From Anaerococcus jeddahensis (GTDB taxonomy: Bacteria > Bacillota > Clostridia > Tissierellales > Peptoniphilaceae), in the NCBI RefSeq assembly GCF_001182725.1, contig NZ_CWHU01000005.1, positions 372,001 to 436,000 of the forward strand: DNA of 64,000 bases, in the 5' to 3' direction. The translations under genes were made by a program, and so were the position numbers. This document shows, in pieces, positions 27,362 through 36,400 of this stretch; position 1 is the first letter of the stretch; every line of letters begins with the position of its first letter. The notes below the pieces were generated by a model, which worked only from the letters and a program-made list of their open reading frames with translations, was not told the origin of the DNA and ran no database searches.

Positions 27362-27409
27362 AAATTATACCACAAGTGTTGCACGCAATCAACACTTGTG
27401 GTATAATTT
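27362..27409. promoter_or_regulatory. Symmetric divergent promoter-operator
   Basis: A perfect 20-bp inverted repeat (left arm 27362-27381, right arm 27390-27409) surrounds CACGCAAT. Each arm carries an outward TATAAT. Rightward: TTGCAC (27379-27384), 17 nt, TATAAT (27402-27407). Leftward: TTGATT (27392-27387), 17 nt, TATAAT (27369-27364). The two -35 regions overlap, so the lysogenic and early promoters compete, and one dimeric repressor could cover both. Confidence 0.88.
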
Positions 27410-27523
27410 ATGTTGAATAGATGGAACGAGATAACTTCTATATTTTTTTAAGTTGAGCGTTCCATTAAATCAACAATAAGGAAGAAGTTATTCTATCACA
27501 AGCTAAAATATAAAGAAAGGAAG

Positions 27524-27748
27524 ATGCCTATTAAAGAAATTCAAGAAGTAAAAGATGCAAATAATAAACTTATTTGTAAAATTGAAGCAGAAACTGGGAT
27601 ATTACAAAATATCTATAAAAAACAAGAAATTAAAGTTAGACTTGAAGTCGGACAAAGTATTCAACTAGCTAGAGGTGGATGTATCACCTTAGTTAAAAGA
27701 ATAGATAAAACAGAGTACGACATAAAGAGTTACAAAAAATCAGCATAA
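27524..27748 (+). CDS. Small hypothetical protein, first early gene
   Basis: A 74-residue protein that I do not recognise (MPIKEIQEVKDANNKLICKI...). It is mostly beta-strand-like with a basic C-terminus and no helix-turn-helix that I can see, so it is not an obvious Cro. It is the first gene after the rightward promoter, behind a 110-nt leader with inverted repeats (TGGAACG/CGTTCCA), and is followed by a strong terminator. It may therefore be expressed even when the rest of the early region is off. Confidence 0.65.
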   Translation: MPIKEIQEVKDANNKLICKIEAETGILQNIYKKQEIKVRLEVGQSIQLARGGCITLVKRIDKTEYDIKSYKKSA

Positions 27749-27769
27749 ATTTTTAAGAGCTGCAAGACG

Positions 27770-27807
27770 GCCTAATTTATCTTAACGGATGAATTAGGCT
27801 TTTTTTA
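27770..27807 (+). terminator. Strong terminator inside the early region
   Basis: GCCTAATT and AATTAGGC form a stem around a 14-nt loop, followed by eight T residues. It lies between the first early gene and the sigma-like gene, so downstream early genes need antitermination or a second promoter. Confidence 0.85.
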
Positions 27808-27809
27808 TT

Positions 27810-28004
27810 ACAAATTATATCAACCCTGATTAGCTATAAGGGCGTGAGATACACATATAAACTAATTTCAATCAATATTGAAAGAAGTATATGGAGTACC
27901 TCTAGTTTCTTATAGCCTTTTTTAGGTGAAAGACAACTATGCTCCATAAACTGTAGGTAAAATTTGTATTTCTCGCTCCTTGCTATCAGGCAAGAAAGCG
28001 AGGA
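27810..28004 (+). ncRNA. Structured leader RNA candidate
   Basis: A 195-nt gene-free stretch is rich in complementary segments: CTATAAG/CTTATAG (about 27834 and 27920), TTTCAAT-CAAT-ATTGAAA (27867-27884), ATGGAG/CTCCAT (about 27891 and 27951), and a hairpin CTCGCT-C-CTTGC / GCAAG-A-AGCGAG (about 27972-28002) that ends in the GAGGAG ribosome binding site of the next gene. Alternative pairings look possible. No known riboswitch class was recognised. Confidence 0.45.
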
Positions 28005-28009
28005 GTATT

Positions 28010-28597
28010 TTGAAAATTAGAAAGACTAGAGCGTACGAAAGAACCACGTATGTTTATAGGTTTGCAGATGAAACAAAAGTGGAATTAAAGCCAGGAAAAG
28101 ATGGGATAACAGAAGTAGACATTAAAAAACTACATGCTTTAGACGACAGTGAAGTTTACTATAACAACAAGAATCTAAGACCTGAACGAACTAAAGAAGA
28201 GAAAGCTGAAATAGATGCGTGGAAACAAGAATTTATAAGCGACTTTAAAAAGAGTCATGGATATGAACCTAATGAGGATTTGTTAAAAGGAGAAGTAGAG
28301 GAAAGATTCCCAAGAAACTATAATTTATCTCTTGATTTCGATAACGATGGGGATATTGATCCAGATAAAAGATTAATAGCAACTATTAAATCTAAATACT
28401 TGAATGAAAAATTTGAATGGTCGGAGCATATGGAAGATATACTTTCTTTATTAACGGATAAACAGCGATTAGTAATCAAGTTGATGTATGTAGACGGATA
28501 CAAGCAGTCAGAAATTGCAGATTTAATGAACATATCTTCAGCTGCGGTTAAGAAACATTTGGATAAGGCAAAAGAAACAATCAAAAATAATTTTTAA
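28010..28597 (+). CDS. Sigma-70 region 4-like regulator
   Basis: A 195-residue protein whose C-terminal ~65 residues are a sigma-70 region 4-type helix-turn-helix (LTDKQRLVIKLMYVDGYKQSEIADLMNISSAAVKKHLDKAKETI is spread over residues 150-192). The N-terminal part (RKTRAYERTTYVYRFADE) resembles proteins of this type found in Firmicutes prophages and conjugative elements. I chose TTG 28010, placed after GAGGAG, over an upstream in-frame TTG (27980) inside the hairpin. The ribosome binding site is partly sequestered by that hairpin. It probably controls early or late phage transcription. Confidence 0.75.
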   Translation: MKIRKTRAYERTTYVYRFADETKVELKPGKDGITEVDIKKLHALDDSEVYYNNKNLRPERTKEEKAEIDAWKQEFISDFKKSHGYEPNEDLLKGEVEERFPRNYNLSLDFDNDGDIDPDKRLIATIKSKYLNEKFEWSEHMEDILSLLTDKQRLVIKLMYVDGYKQSEIADLMNISSAAVKKHLDKAKETIKNNF

Positions 28598-28682
28598 ATA
28601 TTTTAGGACGAGGTTAAAAACTCGTCCTTTTTCTTTGCCTGTGATTTGTAAGGGAGATGACCCTTTCAGAAAGGAGGCAAAC

Positions 28683-28934
28683 ATGAGGCACAAAATAATC
28701 ATCAATGTAACAAATGAGAAAGGACAAAAAACAAATGTCCTTAAAGGTGCAGTCGGGAAAATTCCAAACAGATTAATAAAATTTTTGTTTGGAGATTACA
28801 GACAAATTTATCTATTAGACCCTGGTATGACAGTTGATTCAGTGGATGTTAGAGAAATCGAGAAAGGAGAAAAAAGTGTCAAGAATAAAGCTACTAATGG
28901 AAATCAAAGAAGATGCAGAGAATCTTGCATCTAG
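28683..28934 (+). CDS. Small phage protein, unknown function
   Basis: An 83-residue protein (MRHKIIINVTNEKGQKTNVL...). The start was chosen at 28683 because AAAGGAGG lies just upstream; an earlier ATG has no site. The sequence KIPNRLIKFLFGDYRQIYLLDPG has no recognised domain. Its 3' end overlaps the next gene by about 59 nt, typical of dense phage operons. Confidence 0.6.
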   Translation: MRHKIIINVTNEKGQKTNVLKGAVGKIPNRLIKFLFGDYRQIYLLDPGMTVDSVDVREIEKGEKSVKNKATNGNQRRCRESCI

Positions 28935-29175
28935 TATAGGTGTCCTTCTCACAGCTTTAGAAAGTGATGAGGAAGTTCCTAAAAAGGAAGAAAAAGTAAA
29001 TCAGAACGAAAAGATTTATGAGATTGAAGATGTTAGAAAGATACTAGCCGACAAATCAAGATTAGGTCATACAGCAAAGATAAGAGAACTCTTAGAAAAG
29101 TATGGGGCTAAAAAATTATCTGAGATTGATCCAAGTAACTATAAAGACTTGGTAGCAGATGTGGAGAAGTTGTAA
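28876..29175 (+). CDS. Small phage protein with C-terminal helical domain
   Basis: A 99-residue protein with GTG start 28876 preceded by AAAGGAG. The C-terminal half (VRKILADKSRLGHTAKIREL then YGAKKLSEIDPSNYKDLVADVE) matches a domain that I recall from many Firmicutes phage replication-region proteins, often labelled by chance as rrp5. Its stop overlaps the next start as TAATG. A role near DNA replication or recombination is inferred from position only. Confidence 0.65.
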   Translation: MSRIKLLMEIKEDAENLASSIGVLLTALESDEEVPKKEEKVNQNEKIYEIEDVRKILADKSRLGHTAKIRELLEKYGAKKLSEIDPSNYKDLVADVEKL

Positions 29176-30287
29176 TGGGCGCTCACGCTATTTTATCAGC
29201 ATCATCTTCTAATAGATGGATTCACTGTCCGCCAAGCGTTAGGCTCTCTCAAAAATATGAAGATGAGGTTAGTCCTTATGCACTTGAAGGTACCTCAGCT
29301 CATGCCTTAGCAGAATATAAACTAAAGAAGTTATTAGGTTTAGATACTAAAGACCCGACAGAGGATTTAGATTTTTATGATGAAGAAATGGATGAGCTAA
29401 CTGAGGGATATGCTTCATATGTAACTGAAGTAATAAGTAGGTACGAAAGCCCAGCCGTCTTTGTGGAAGAAAGACTTGACCTATCAGAATATGTTAAGGA
29501 GTCTTTTGGTACAGCTGACTGTGTAGTTGTTGGAGGAAAAGAACTTCATGTAATAGATCTAAAGTATGGTCAGGGAGTTTTAGTAGATGCTAAAGAAAAC
29601 ACACAACTCATGTTATATGGTCTTGGTGCTCTAATTCTCTTTGATGGAATTTATGATATTGAGAAAGTAATTCTTCATATCTATCAACCAAGAAGGTGTA
29701 ATATATCAACTTATGAAATCAATAAGATAGAACTTTATGAGTGGGGAGAATCCGTACGAGAGATTGCTGAGAAAGCATATAAAGGAGAAGGGGAATTCTA
29801 TTGTGGAGAATGGTGCATATTCTGTAAAGCGAAGAATAAATGCAGGAAAAGAGCAGAAGAAAATCTAAAACTAGCACAAGAAGAATTTACCCTACCACCA
29901 GAACTATCGGATGATGAAATTGAAGAGATTCTACCAAAACTAGACGAACTGGAACAATGGGTCAAAGATATCAAAACCTATGCTTTAGAAAGAGCAATGA
30001 AGGGCCATAGGTGGAAGGGCCTAAAACTTGTCGAAGGTAGGTCAAATAGAAAATACGTAGATGAAGATGAAGTCGTAAAAAAAGTAAAAGAACTGGGATT
30101 CAATCCCTTTGAAGAAAAGTTACTTGGCATCACAGCTATGACTAAGTTACTAGGTAAGAAAGTCTTTGATGAAAATATCAGCGACTTATTAGAAAAACCA
30201 AAAGGAAAGTTAACCCTAGTTAGCATTAGAGACACACGAGAAGAAGTAAAATTTGACAATGTTAAAGAAGAATTCGGAGGTAAATAA
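29175..30287 (+). CDS. DUF2800 RecB/Cas4-like phage nuclease
   Basis: A 370-residue PD-(D/E)XK-superfamily protein of the DUF2800 type. It starts AHAILSASSSNRWIHCPPS, with EGTSAHALAE as the GxxxH-like element. The nuclease core is FGTADCVVV...HVIDLKYGQG with D and D-x-K, and QLMLYG is the QxxxY-type motif. The cysteines YCGEWCIFCKAKNKC, together with Cys18, form a Cas4/AddB-like iron-sulfur cluster. It precedes a DUF2815 protein, the usual pairing in such phages, and likely acts as an exonuclease in replication or recombination. Confidence 0.82.
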   Translation: MGAHAILSASSSNRWIHCPPSVRLSQKYEDEVSPYALEGTSAHALAEYKLKKLLGLDTKDPTEDLDFYDEEMDELTEGYASYVTEVISRYESPAVFVEERLDLSEYVKESFGTADCVVVGGKELHVIDLKYGQGVLVDAKENTQLMLYGLGALILFDGIYDIEKVILHIYQPRRCNISTYEINKIELYEWGESVREIAEKAYKGEGEFYCGEWCIFCKAKNKCRKRAEENLKLAQEEFTLPPELSDDEIEEILPKLDELEQWVKDIKTYALERAMKGHRWKGLKLVEGRSNRKYVDEDEVVKKVKELGFNPFEEKLLGITAMTKLLGKKVFDENISDLLEKPKGKLTLVSIRDTREEVKFDNVKEEFGGK

Positions 30288-30288
30288 T

Positions 30289-30840
30289 ATGTCAAATATG
30301 AATAAAACAAAAGTAATTACAGGTGAAGTTAGATTAAGCTATGCAAATGTATGGGAACCAAAGTCAATCAATGGTGGTAAAGAAAGGTACTCAGTATCTG
30401 TCATTATCCCAAAGAGCGACCAAAAGACAATTGAGAAGATTGAAAAGGCAGTAGATGCTGCCATTGATGAAGGACTTTCTAAATTCAATGGAAAAAAACC
30501 TAATAAGAAAGCTATCAAACTTCCATTAAGAGATGGTGACACAGAAAAAGATGATGAGGCATATGCTGATGCATACTTCTTAAATGCTAACTCTATGACA
30601 GCACCTCAAATTGTAGATAGAAACGTAGAACCTATTCTTGATAGAAGTGAAGTTTACTCAGGAGTTTATGCAAGAGTATCTCTTAATTTCTATGCTTACA
30701 ATGTAAATGGCAATAAAGGCGTAGCGGTTGGGCTAGGGAATATTCAAAAACTAAGAGATGGTCAACCTCTAGGAAATAGGTCTAACGCAGCAGATGACTT
30801 CGATGCTATGGACGATGATGACGAAGATTTCTTAGCATAG
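30289..30840 (+). CDS. DUF2815 phage ssDNA-binding-like protein
   Basis: A 183-residue DUF2815 protein (TGEVRLSYANVWEPKSINGGKERYSVSVIIPKSD is its N-terminal region). It has a beta-rich middle and an acidic tail (DDFDAMDDDDEDFLA) like that of single-stranded DNA-binding proteins that recruit partners. The start at 30289 follows GGAGG. Genomic placement between a RecB-like nuclease and a DNA polymerase supports a ssDNA-binding role. The DUF has no formal function in my memory. Confidence 0.78.
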   Translation: MSNMNKTKVITGEVRLSYANVWEPKSINGGKERYSVSVIIPKSDQKTIEKIEKAVDAAIDEGLSKFNGKKPNKKAIKLPLRDGDTEKDDEAYADAYFLNANSMTAPQIVDRNVEPILDRSEVYSGVYARVSLNFYAYNVNGNKGVAVGLGNIQKLRDGQPLGNRSNAADDFDAMDDDDEDFLA

Positions 30841-30849
30841 GAGGTAGAA

Positions 30850-31071
30850 ATGGAATATTTTATAACAGCGTCTATATTAGGAATTTGGGCATTTGTTTGG
30901 TACAAGTTTGGTTATGTTCAAGCTGAGTTAAAAGAATCAAACACAAGAATTAGAGAAATATATAGAAAAATTCAATTTGGTATAGAAGATATTAAACGTG
31001 AAGTTAAGGAATGCAAAAGGCTATTAGAAGAATTAAGTGATAACTATGAAGAGAATATCAATAGACCTTGA
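30850..31071 (+). CDS. Small membrane-anchored coiled-coil protein
   Basis: A 73-residue protein with an N-terminal hydrophobic helix (EYFITASILGIWAFVWYKFG) and a charged coiled-coil remainder (ELKESNTRIREIYRKIQ). The ribosome binding site AGGAGG is good. Its 3' end overlaps the DNA polymerase start. The function is unknown; it might hold replication proteins at the membrane. Confidence 0.6.
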   Translation: MEYFITASILGIWAFVWYKFGYVQAELKESNTRIREIYRKIQFGIEDIKREVKECKRLLEELSDNYEENINRP

Positions 31072-32977
31072 AACCTATTCTTCAGTTGATTTAGGTAAAA
31101 GTGGTGTATATAAATATGCCGAGAGTGAGGATTTTGAAATCCTCCTCTTTGCATATTCATTAAATGATGAGAAAGTACAAGTTATTGATTTAGCAAGTGG
31201 AGAGATTATTCCTAAAGAAATATTATCAGCACTTAGTGATAAAAGTATAGAAAAGTGGGCCTTTAATGCAAACTTTGAAAGGGTGTGTCTATCTAGGTTT
31301 TTAGGTAAGAGGCTAAATCCAAAAGGCTGGTACTGCACCATGATTTGGTCAGCCTATCTAGGGTTACCTCTATCGCTTGAAAAAGTCGGAGAGGTTTTAA
31401 AACTAGATAAGCAAAAGATGAATGAAGGCAAGGCTCTTATAAGATATTTTTCTATTCCATGTAAACCTACTAAGACCAATGGTATGAGGACAAGAAATTT
31501 ACCACATCATGATTTAGAAAAGTGGTCTACCTTTAAGGAATATAACCAAAGAGATGTGGAAACAGAAATGGCTATTAAGAAAAAGCTATCAGCATTTCCT
31601 ATTCCTCAATCAGAATGGGAAAACTACTGGATAGACCAAAATATTAACGACAGAGGAATTTTAATTGATGAAATTTTAGTTGATTCGGCTATTAAATTTG
31701 ATGAAATTTTACGAGAAGAAAATATGGACAGAGCCATAGGATTAACTGGTCTTGAGAATCCAAACTCTCCCTTACAGCTTAAAGAATGGTTAAATAAGAA
31801 AGGTTTAGAGATAGATTCCTTAGCTAAAAAGGATGTAGAGTCTGCTCTTAAAAACGCTGAAGGTGATATTAAAGAAGTCTTGGAACTTAGACAAGAATTA
31901 TCTAAGTCTTCAGTTAGAAAATATGATGCTATGAAAAATGTAAAAGGAATAGACAATCGAGTAAGAGGTCTGATCCAATTTTATGGAGCAAATAGAACTG
32001 GAAGGTATTCAGGAAGGCTTATTCAAGTTCAGAACTTAAGAAGAAACAATCTAAAAGATTTAGAACTAGCAAGGAGTCTTGTAAAAAATAGAGATTTCGA
32101 AACTATGGAAATTCTCTATGAATCTCCTTCTGATATTTTATCCCAACTAATAAGGACAGCCTTTATAGCAAAAGAAGGCACCAGGTTTATTATTTCTGAC
32201 TTTTCAGCAATAGAGGCCCGTGTCCTTGCATGGCTTGCAGGAGAAAAATGGGTACTGGATGCCTTTGAAAATGGAGAAGATATCTATTGCAGAACAGCAT
32301 CGAGGATGTTTGGAGTGCCAGTTGAAAAGCATGGAGTAAATGGTCATCTTAGACAAAAAGGAAAGATAGCGACGTTAGCCTGCGGTTATCAAGGGGCATT
32401 GGGAGCTCTTAAAGCAATGGGTGGAATTGAGATGGGTTTATCTGAAGATGAACTTCAATCAATAGTCGATTCTTGGAGAGAGGCTAATCCTAACATCGTA
32501 AGCTTGTGGTGGGATATAGATTCTGTCGTAAAAAGAGTTGTAAAGACTAGAAGTAAAGAAGAATACAAGAACCTAGTTATTAGCTATGAAAAAGGCATTC
32601 TTTTTATAGAACTTCCTTCAAAAAGAAGACTTGCTTATCCAAAAGCAAAAATCGGGATGAATCGATTTGGTGGAGAATCAATTGTCTATGAGGGAATCGT
32701 AGTAGGAAACAAGTGGGACAAGATTGAATCCTATGGTGGAAAATTTGTAGAAAACATAGTTCAAGCCATCGCAAGAGATATTTTAGCTGAGACTATGATG
32801 AGACTTGAGAAAAAAGAATTTAATATCGTCATGCATATCCATGACGAAGTTGTAATAGAAAGTGATTCATCAAGCATAGAAGAAATAAATGAAATCATGT
32901 CCATAGTTCCTAGCTGGGCACCTGGACTTATTCTCGATGCAGATGGATTTGAAAGTGAATTTTATAAGAAAGACTAA
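31046..32977 (+). CDS. Phage DNA polymerase, family A
   Basis: A 643-residue DNA polymerase I-like enzyme. The N-terminal 3'-5' exonuclease domain begins ISIDLETYSSVDL with the DxE metal pair. The polymerase motifs are A: SDFSAIEARVLAWLAG, B: KIATLACGYQGALGALKAMG, and C: MHIHDEVVIES, all with catalytic residues present. I start at ATG 31046, as in relatives that begin MKR.SIDLET; a GTG at 31037 is the alternative. It overlaps the preceding small gene by 26 nt. It is the replicative polymerase of the element. Confidence 0.93.
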   Translation: MKRISIDLETYSSVDLGKSGVYKYAESEDFEILLFAYSLNDEKVQVIDLASGEIIPKEILSALSDKSIEKWAFNANFERVCLSRFLGKRLNPKGWYCTMIWSAYLGLPLSLEKVGEVLKLDKQKMNEGKALIRYFSIPCKPTKTNGMRTRNLPHHDLEKWSTFKEYNQRDVETEMAIKKKLSAFPIPQSEWENYWIDQNINDRGILIDEILVDSAIKFDEILREENMDRAIGLTGLENPNSPLQLKEWLNKKGLEIDSLAKKDVESALKNAEGDIKEVLELRQELSKSSVRKYDAMKNVKGIDNRVRGLIQFYGANRTGRYSGRLIQVQNLRRNNLKDLELARSLVKNRDFETMEILYESPSDILSQLIRTAFIAKEGTRFIISDFSAIEARVLAWLAGEKWVLDAFENGEDIYCRTASRMFGVPVEKHGVNGHLRQKGKIATLACGYQGALGALKAMGGIEMGLSEDELQSIVDSWREANPNIVSLWWDIDSVVKRVVKTRSKEEYKNLVISYEKGILFIELPSKRRLAYPKAKIGMNRFGGESIVYEGIVVGNKWDKIESYGGKFVENIVQAIARDILAETMMRLEKKEFNIVMHIHDEVVIESDSSSIEEINEIMSIVPSWAPGLILDADGFESEFYKKD

Positions 32978-32987
32978 GGAGGTATTT

Positions 32988-33776
32988 ATGAACATAGAAA
33001 TTTTTAGAAATAGCGAATTTAAAGATATAAGAACAATGGTAATGAATGGAGAGCCATGGTTTGTAGGTAAAGATATAGCTGAAAATCTTGGTTACAGTAA
33101 CTCAAGCAAAGCAGTTATAAATCATGTTGAGACAGAGGATAAACAATTTATAATGTTAGACTTAGCAGATTCCCAAAATGGGAATGTGCCTAAAGGACAA
33201 ACTAAAACAGCTGTTATAAATGAATCTGGTCTATATAGTCTAATTCTATCTAGCAAATTACCTCAAGCGAAAAAATTTAAAAGATGGGTTACAAGCGAAG
33301 TTTTACCAAGTATTAGAGGACATGGGATGTATGCTACAGATGAACTTTTAGACAACCCAGATCTATTCATCTTAGTACTTGAAGAATTAAAAAGAGAAAG
33401 GCAAGAAAAGCTAATTCTAAAGCAACAGAATTTAGAGATGAAACCAAAGGCGTCCTATTACGATATTGTCTTATCCTGTAAAGAGGCTGTAGCAATAACA
33501 GTAATTGCCAAAGACTATGGTTGGTCTGCCAGAAAAATGAATAAGAAACTTCATGAGTTGGGGGTTCAGTTCAAGCAAGGCAATATTTGGCTTTTATATC
33601 AAGATTATGCTGAAGAAGGATATACTTGTACAAAAACTTATCCATTCAATAAAGAAAATGGAGAGATTGGTACAAAAATTCACACTTACTGGACTCAAAA
33701 AGGCAGACTGTTTATTTACAATCTTTTAAAATCAGAAGGTTATGTTCCTTTAATTGAAATTAAGGAGGCAGCCTAA
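32988..33776 (+). CDS. Bro-N/KilAC antirepressor
   Basis: A 262-residue phage antirepressor. The N-terminal Bro domain (about 1-100) has VMNGEPWFVGKDIAENLGYSN and KFKRWVTSEVLPSIRGHGMY. The C-terminal ANT/KilAC domain (about 140-250) contains ITVIAKDYGWSARKMNKKLHELGVQF. The start was chosen at 32988 behind AAGGAGG. Such proteins bind and inactivate repressors during induction, though this one sits far from the repressor, among replication genes. Confidence 0.88.
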   Translation: MNIEIFRNSEFKDIRTMVMNGEPWFVGKDIAENLGYSNSSKAVINHVETEDKQFIMLDLADSQNGNVPKGQTKTAVINESGLYSLILSSKLPQAKKFKRWVTSEVLPSIRGHGMYATDELLDNPDLFILVLEELKRERQEKLILKQQNLEMKPKASYYDIVLSCKEAVAITVIAKDYGWSARKMNKKLHELGVQFKQGNIWLLYQDYAEEGYTCTKTYPFNKENGEIGTKIHTYWTQKGRLFIYNLLKSEGYVPLIEIKEAA

Positions 33777-34162
33777 TGAATAAAGAATTATACAACGGGA
33801 GTGGGTGCAAGAATCCCACTCCTTATCAAGCAATTAAAAATGCAGAGAAGAGATACTATCCCTTGGTATATATCTGCAGTTCATTTTCTGGAGATGTTGA
33901 AAATAATGTAATTAAGGCAAGAACTTATTCTCGCTATGCTTTGGATAAAGGAAATATACCCATAGCACCACATCTTTTATTTCCTCAATTTATGAGTGAT
34001 GAAAGTGAGAGAAAACTTGCCATGCATTTTAATTATGTTCTTTTAGGAAAATGTGAAGAAGTCTGGGTCTTTGGTGACTATATAAGCACTGGAATGTCAG
34101 AAGAAATAAAGATTGCTGAGAAGAGAAAAATGAAGATTCGCTATATAAAGGAGGTATCCTAA
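33776..34162 (+). CDS. DUF4406-like nucleoside deoxyribosyltransferase-fold protein
   Basis: A 128-residue protein of the nucleoside 2-deoxyribosyltransferase fold. Seen: PLVYICSSFSGDVENN at the N-terminus, DKGNIPIAPHLLFPQF, and VWVFGDYISTGMSEEIKIAEK, where Asp and Glu fit the active-site pattern. In phages such proteins are annotated DUF4406/DUF7768 and may process nucleotides. Its ATG overlaps the antirepressor stop (TAATG). The reaction is unproven. Confidence 0.75.
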   Translation: MNKELYNGSGCKNPTPYQAIKNAEKRYYPLVYICSSFSGDVENNVIKARTYSRYALDKGNIPIAPHLLFPQFMSDESERKLAMHFNYVLLGKCEEVWVFGDYISTGMSEEIKIAEKRKMKIRYIKEVS

Positions 34163-36391
34163 TTGAAAATATATACCTCAAATTTAATAGGAGTGGAGTC
34201 AAACTGTATTTATCCAAATGAGGTTAATGCAGTTGATGTAAGGTCTTTTGAGAAAGCTGCAAGTTTTGACCATGTAATGGCTAAGTATAAAAACTCCTAC
34301 AGGTCCAATGATAATTTTATAGAGTCAGAATGCATTCCCATGGATATTGACAACGACCATTCAGAAAATCCAGATGATTGGATTTCGGCTAATGATTTAA
34401 AGAGAATATTTGACGGAGTTAAATTTGCCATAGTTTACAGCAGAAACCATAGAAAAGAAAAAAATGGGAAAGCTGCAAGACCGAGGATGCACATATATTT
34501 TCCAATTCCTAAGGTCACAAATTTAGATGAATATGTAGGTATAAAAGAAAGCTTGGCAGAGACTTATACTTTCTTTGATGGTAATGCTCTAGATGGGGCG
34601 AGATTTTTCTTTGGAGTTAAGAATCCTGCTGTTGAAATAGTTAGGGGAAGGAAATATATAACTGATATTCTAAAAGATGACTTTGAGGATTTTGACAACT
34701 CTCAAGACTTGATTCAGCAAGGCTCTAGAAACTCAACTATGAACCATTTTGCAGGTAGGGTTCTAATTCGATATGGAAATACAGATGAGGCGAGAGAACT
34801 ATTCGATAAAAAAGCTAGTCTTTGCTCACCACCACTTCCAGATGATGAACTAGAACAAATATGGAGGTCTGCTTGCAAATTCTATAAAAAGGTGGCGGCA
34901 AGTGAAGATTATGTTCCACCTGAAGAATATACTGAAGGCATAAATTTAAGGCCTTCTGAATTATCAGATATTGGGCAAGCAGAAGTTTTTGTTAGAGAAT
35001 ACCAAGACAGAATTCGATTTTCTCCTTCTACAGGCTTTCTTGTTTATAACAACTCTTATTGGGAGGAATCTGAACTAAAAGCACAAGGATATTCTCAAGA
35101 TTTAGTGTTAAAACAACTAGAAGAAATAGACAATGAGTTTCTAAAAATGGAAGAAGAAATAAAGAAATCAGGTGTTAGAGAAGCAATGTCTTCTATGAGT
35201 GAGAAAAAAGCCTTGGCATCCTTTAATGACAATCAGAAATCTCTATACTATAAGCTCATATTCTTAGAAGCATATAAGAAATATGCTGTAAAACGAGGAG
35301 ACACCAGAGCCATCCATGCAACTTTAAAAGAATCAAAACCCATGCTTGAAATAGACCAAAGAGAACTTGATACAGACGAATTCTTGTTAAACACTCCGTC
35401 ATTTACAGTAAATTTGAAAACTGGAGAATGCAGAGACCATAAGGCAGATGACTATATAACCAAAGAAACCTCTGTAGACCCTAGTAATGAAAATATGGAT
35501 ATATGGCTTGATGCCCTAGACACTTTTTTTGTAAAAGATAGTGAACTTATAGAATATGTGCAGAAAGTTGCAGGGATTTCTCTAATCGGAAAGGTCTATA
35601 TCGAGGCTCTAATTATAGCCTATGGCGATGGTAGAAATGGTAAGTCTACTTTTTGGAATACTATCTCAAGAGTTCTAAATCTATATAGTGGGTCAATCTC
35701 AGCAGATATTCTTACAGTAAATTCTAAAAGAAATGCTAAGCCAGAACTTGCTGAAACAAGAGGTAAAAGACTTTTAATTGCAGCTGAACTTCAAGAAGGA
35801 TTAAGGCTAAATACTTCAAATGTAAAACAGCTTTGTTCTACAGATGAAATTGTAGCAGAGAAAAAATATCGAGATCCATTTAAATTCATACCTTCTCATA
35901 CCCTTGTCCTATATACTAACCACCTACCAAAGGTGGGTGCTTTAGATGAAGGAACTTGGAGGAGACTTATTGTAATTCCTTTTGAGGCAAAGATAGAGGG
36001 TTCTAGTGATATTAAAAACTATACTGATTATTTAGTAGATAAGGCTGGGGGAGCAGTTCTCAAGTGGTTAATCGAAGGCGCTAAAAAGGCTATTGATGAA
36101 GATTTTAAATTCAGCTTACCTAAAAAAGTGGCTGATGCCATCAATGAATATAAGGAATCAAATAACTGGTTCAAGCATTTCTTAAGTGAGTGTTGTGAGA
36201 TTGATTCATCATTTGAAGAGAAGTCTGGAGAAGTCTATCAAGAATATAGAGCCTATTGTTTAAGAACTGGAGAATATGTAAGATCTACAACTGATTTTTA
36301 TTCTGCTATTTCATCTAATGGATTTAATAGGGTGAAACTACGAGACGGGATTAAGATTCAAGGACTAAAATTAAAAAGTGACTTTGTGTAA
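34163..36391 (+). CDS. P4/D5-type phage primase-helicase
   Basis: A 742-residue primase-helicase. The N-terminal ~230 residues resemble an AEP-type primase (IPMDIDNDHSENPDDW with the D-x-D pair and RPRMHIYFPIP). A D5_N-like region and a superfamily 3 helicase follow, with Walker A GDGRNGKSTFWN and Walker B-type LLIAAEL, and VLYTNHLPKVGALDEGTWRRLIVIPF. It starts with TTG immediately after the previous stop, eight nt behind AGGAGG. A long inverted repeat lies right downstream and may be its origin. Confidence 0.88.
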   Translation: MKIYTSNLIGVESNCIYPNEVNAVDVRSFEKAASFDHVMAKYKNSYRSNDNFIESECIPMDIDNDHSENPDDWISANDLKRIFDGVKFAIVYSRNHRKEKNGKAARPRMHIYFPIPKVTNLDEYVGIKESLAETYTFFDGNALDGARFFFGVKNPAVEIVRGRKYITDILKDDFEDFDNSQDLIQQGSRNSTMNHFAGRVLIRYGNTDEARELFDKKASLCSPPLPDDELEQIWRSACKFYKKVAASEDYVPPEEYTEGINLRPSELSDIGQAEVFVREYQDRIRFSPSTGFLVYNNSYWEESELKAQGYSQDLVLKQLEEIDNEFLKMEEEIKKSGVREAMSSMSEKKALASFNDNQKSLYYKLIFLEAYKKYAVKRGDTRAIHATLKESKPMLEIDQRELDTDEFLLNTPSFTVNLKTGECRDHKADDYITKETSVDPSNENMDIWLDALDTFFVKDSELIEYVQKVAGISLIGKVYIEALIIAYGDGRNGKSTFWNTISRVLNLYSGSISADILTVNSKRNAKPELAETRGKRLLIAAELQEGLRLNTSNVKQLCSTDEIVAEKKYRDPFKFIPSHTLVLYTNHLPKVGALDEGTWRRLIVIPFEAKIEGSSDIKNYTDYLVDKAGGAVLKWLIEGAKKAIDEDFKFSLPKKVADAINEYKESNNWFKHFLSECCEIDSSFEEKSGEVYQEYRAYCLRTGEYVRSTTDFYSAISSNGFNRVKLRDGIKIQGLKLKSDFV

Positions 36392-36400
36392 ATTTAGCCA

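Noticed and set aside
27810-28004. Known riboswitch ahead of the sigma-like gene
   Set aside because: I compared it by eye with fluoride, c-di-GMP and other common aptamer cores and found no match. It is kept only as an unassigned structured leader.
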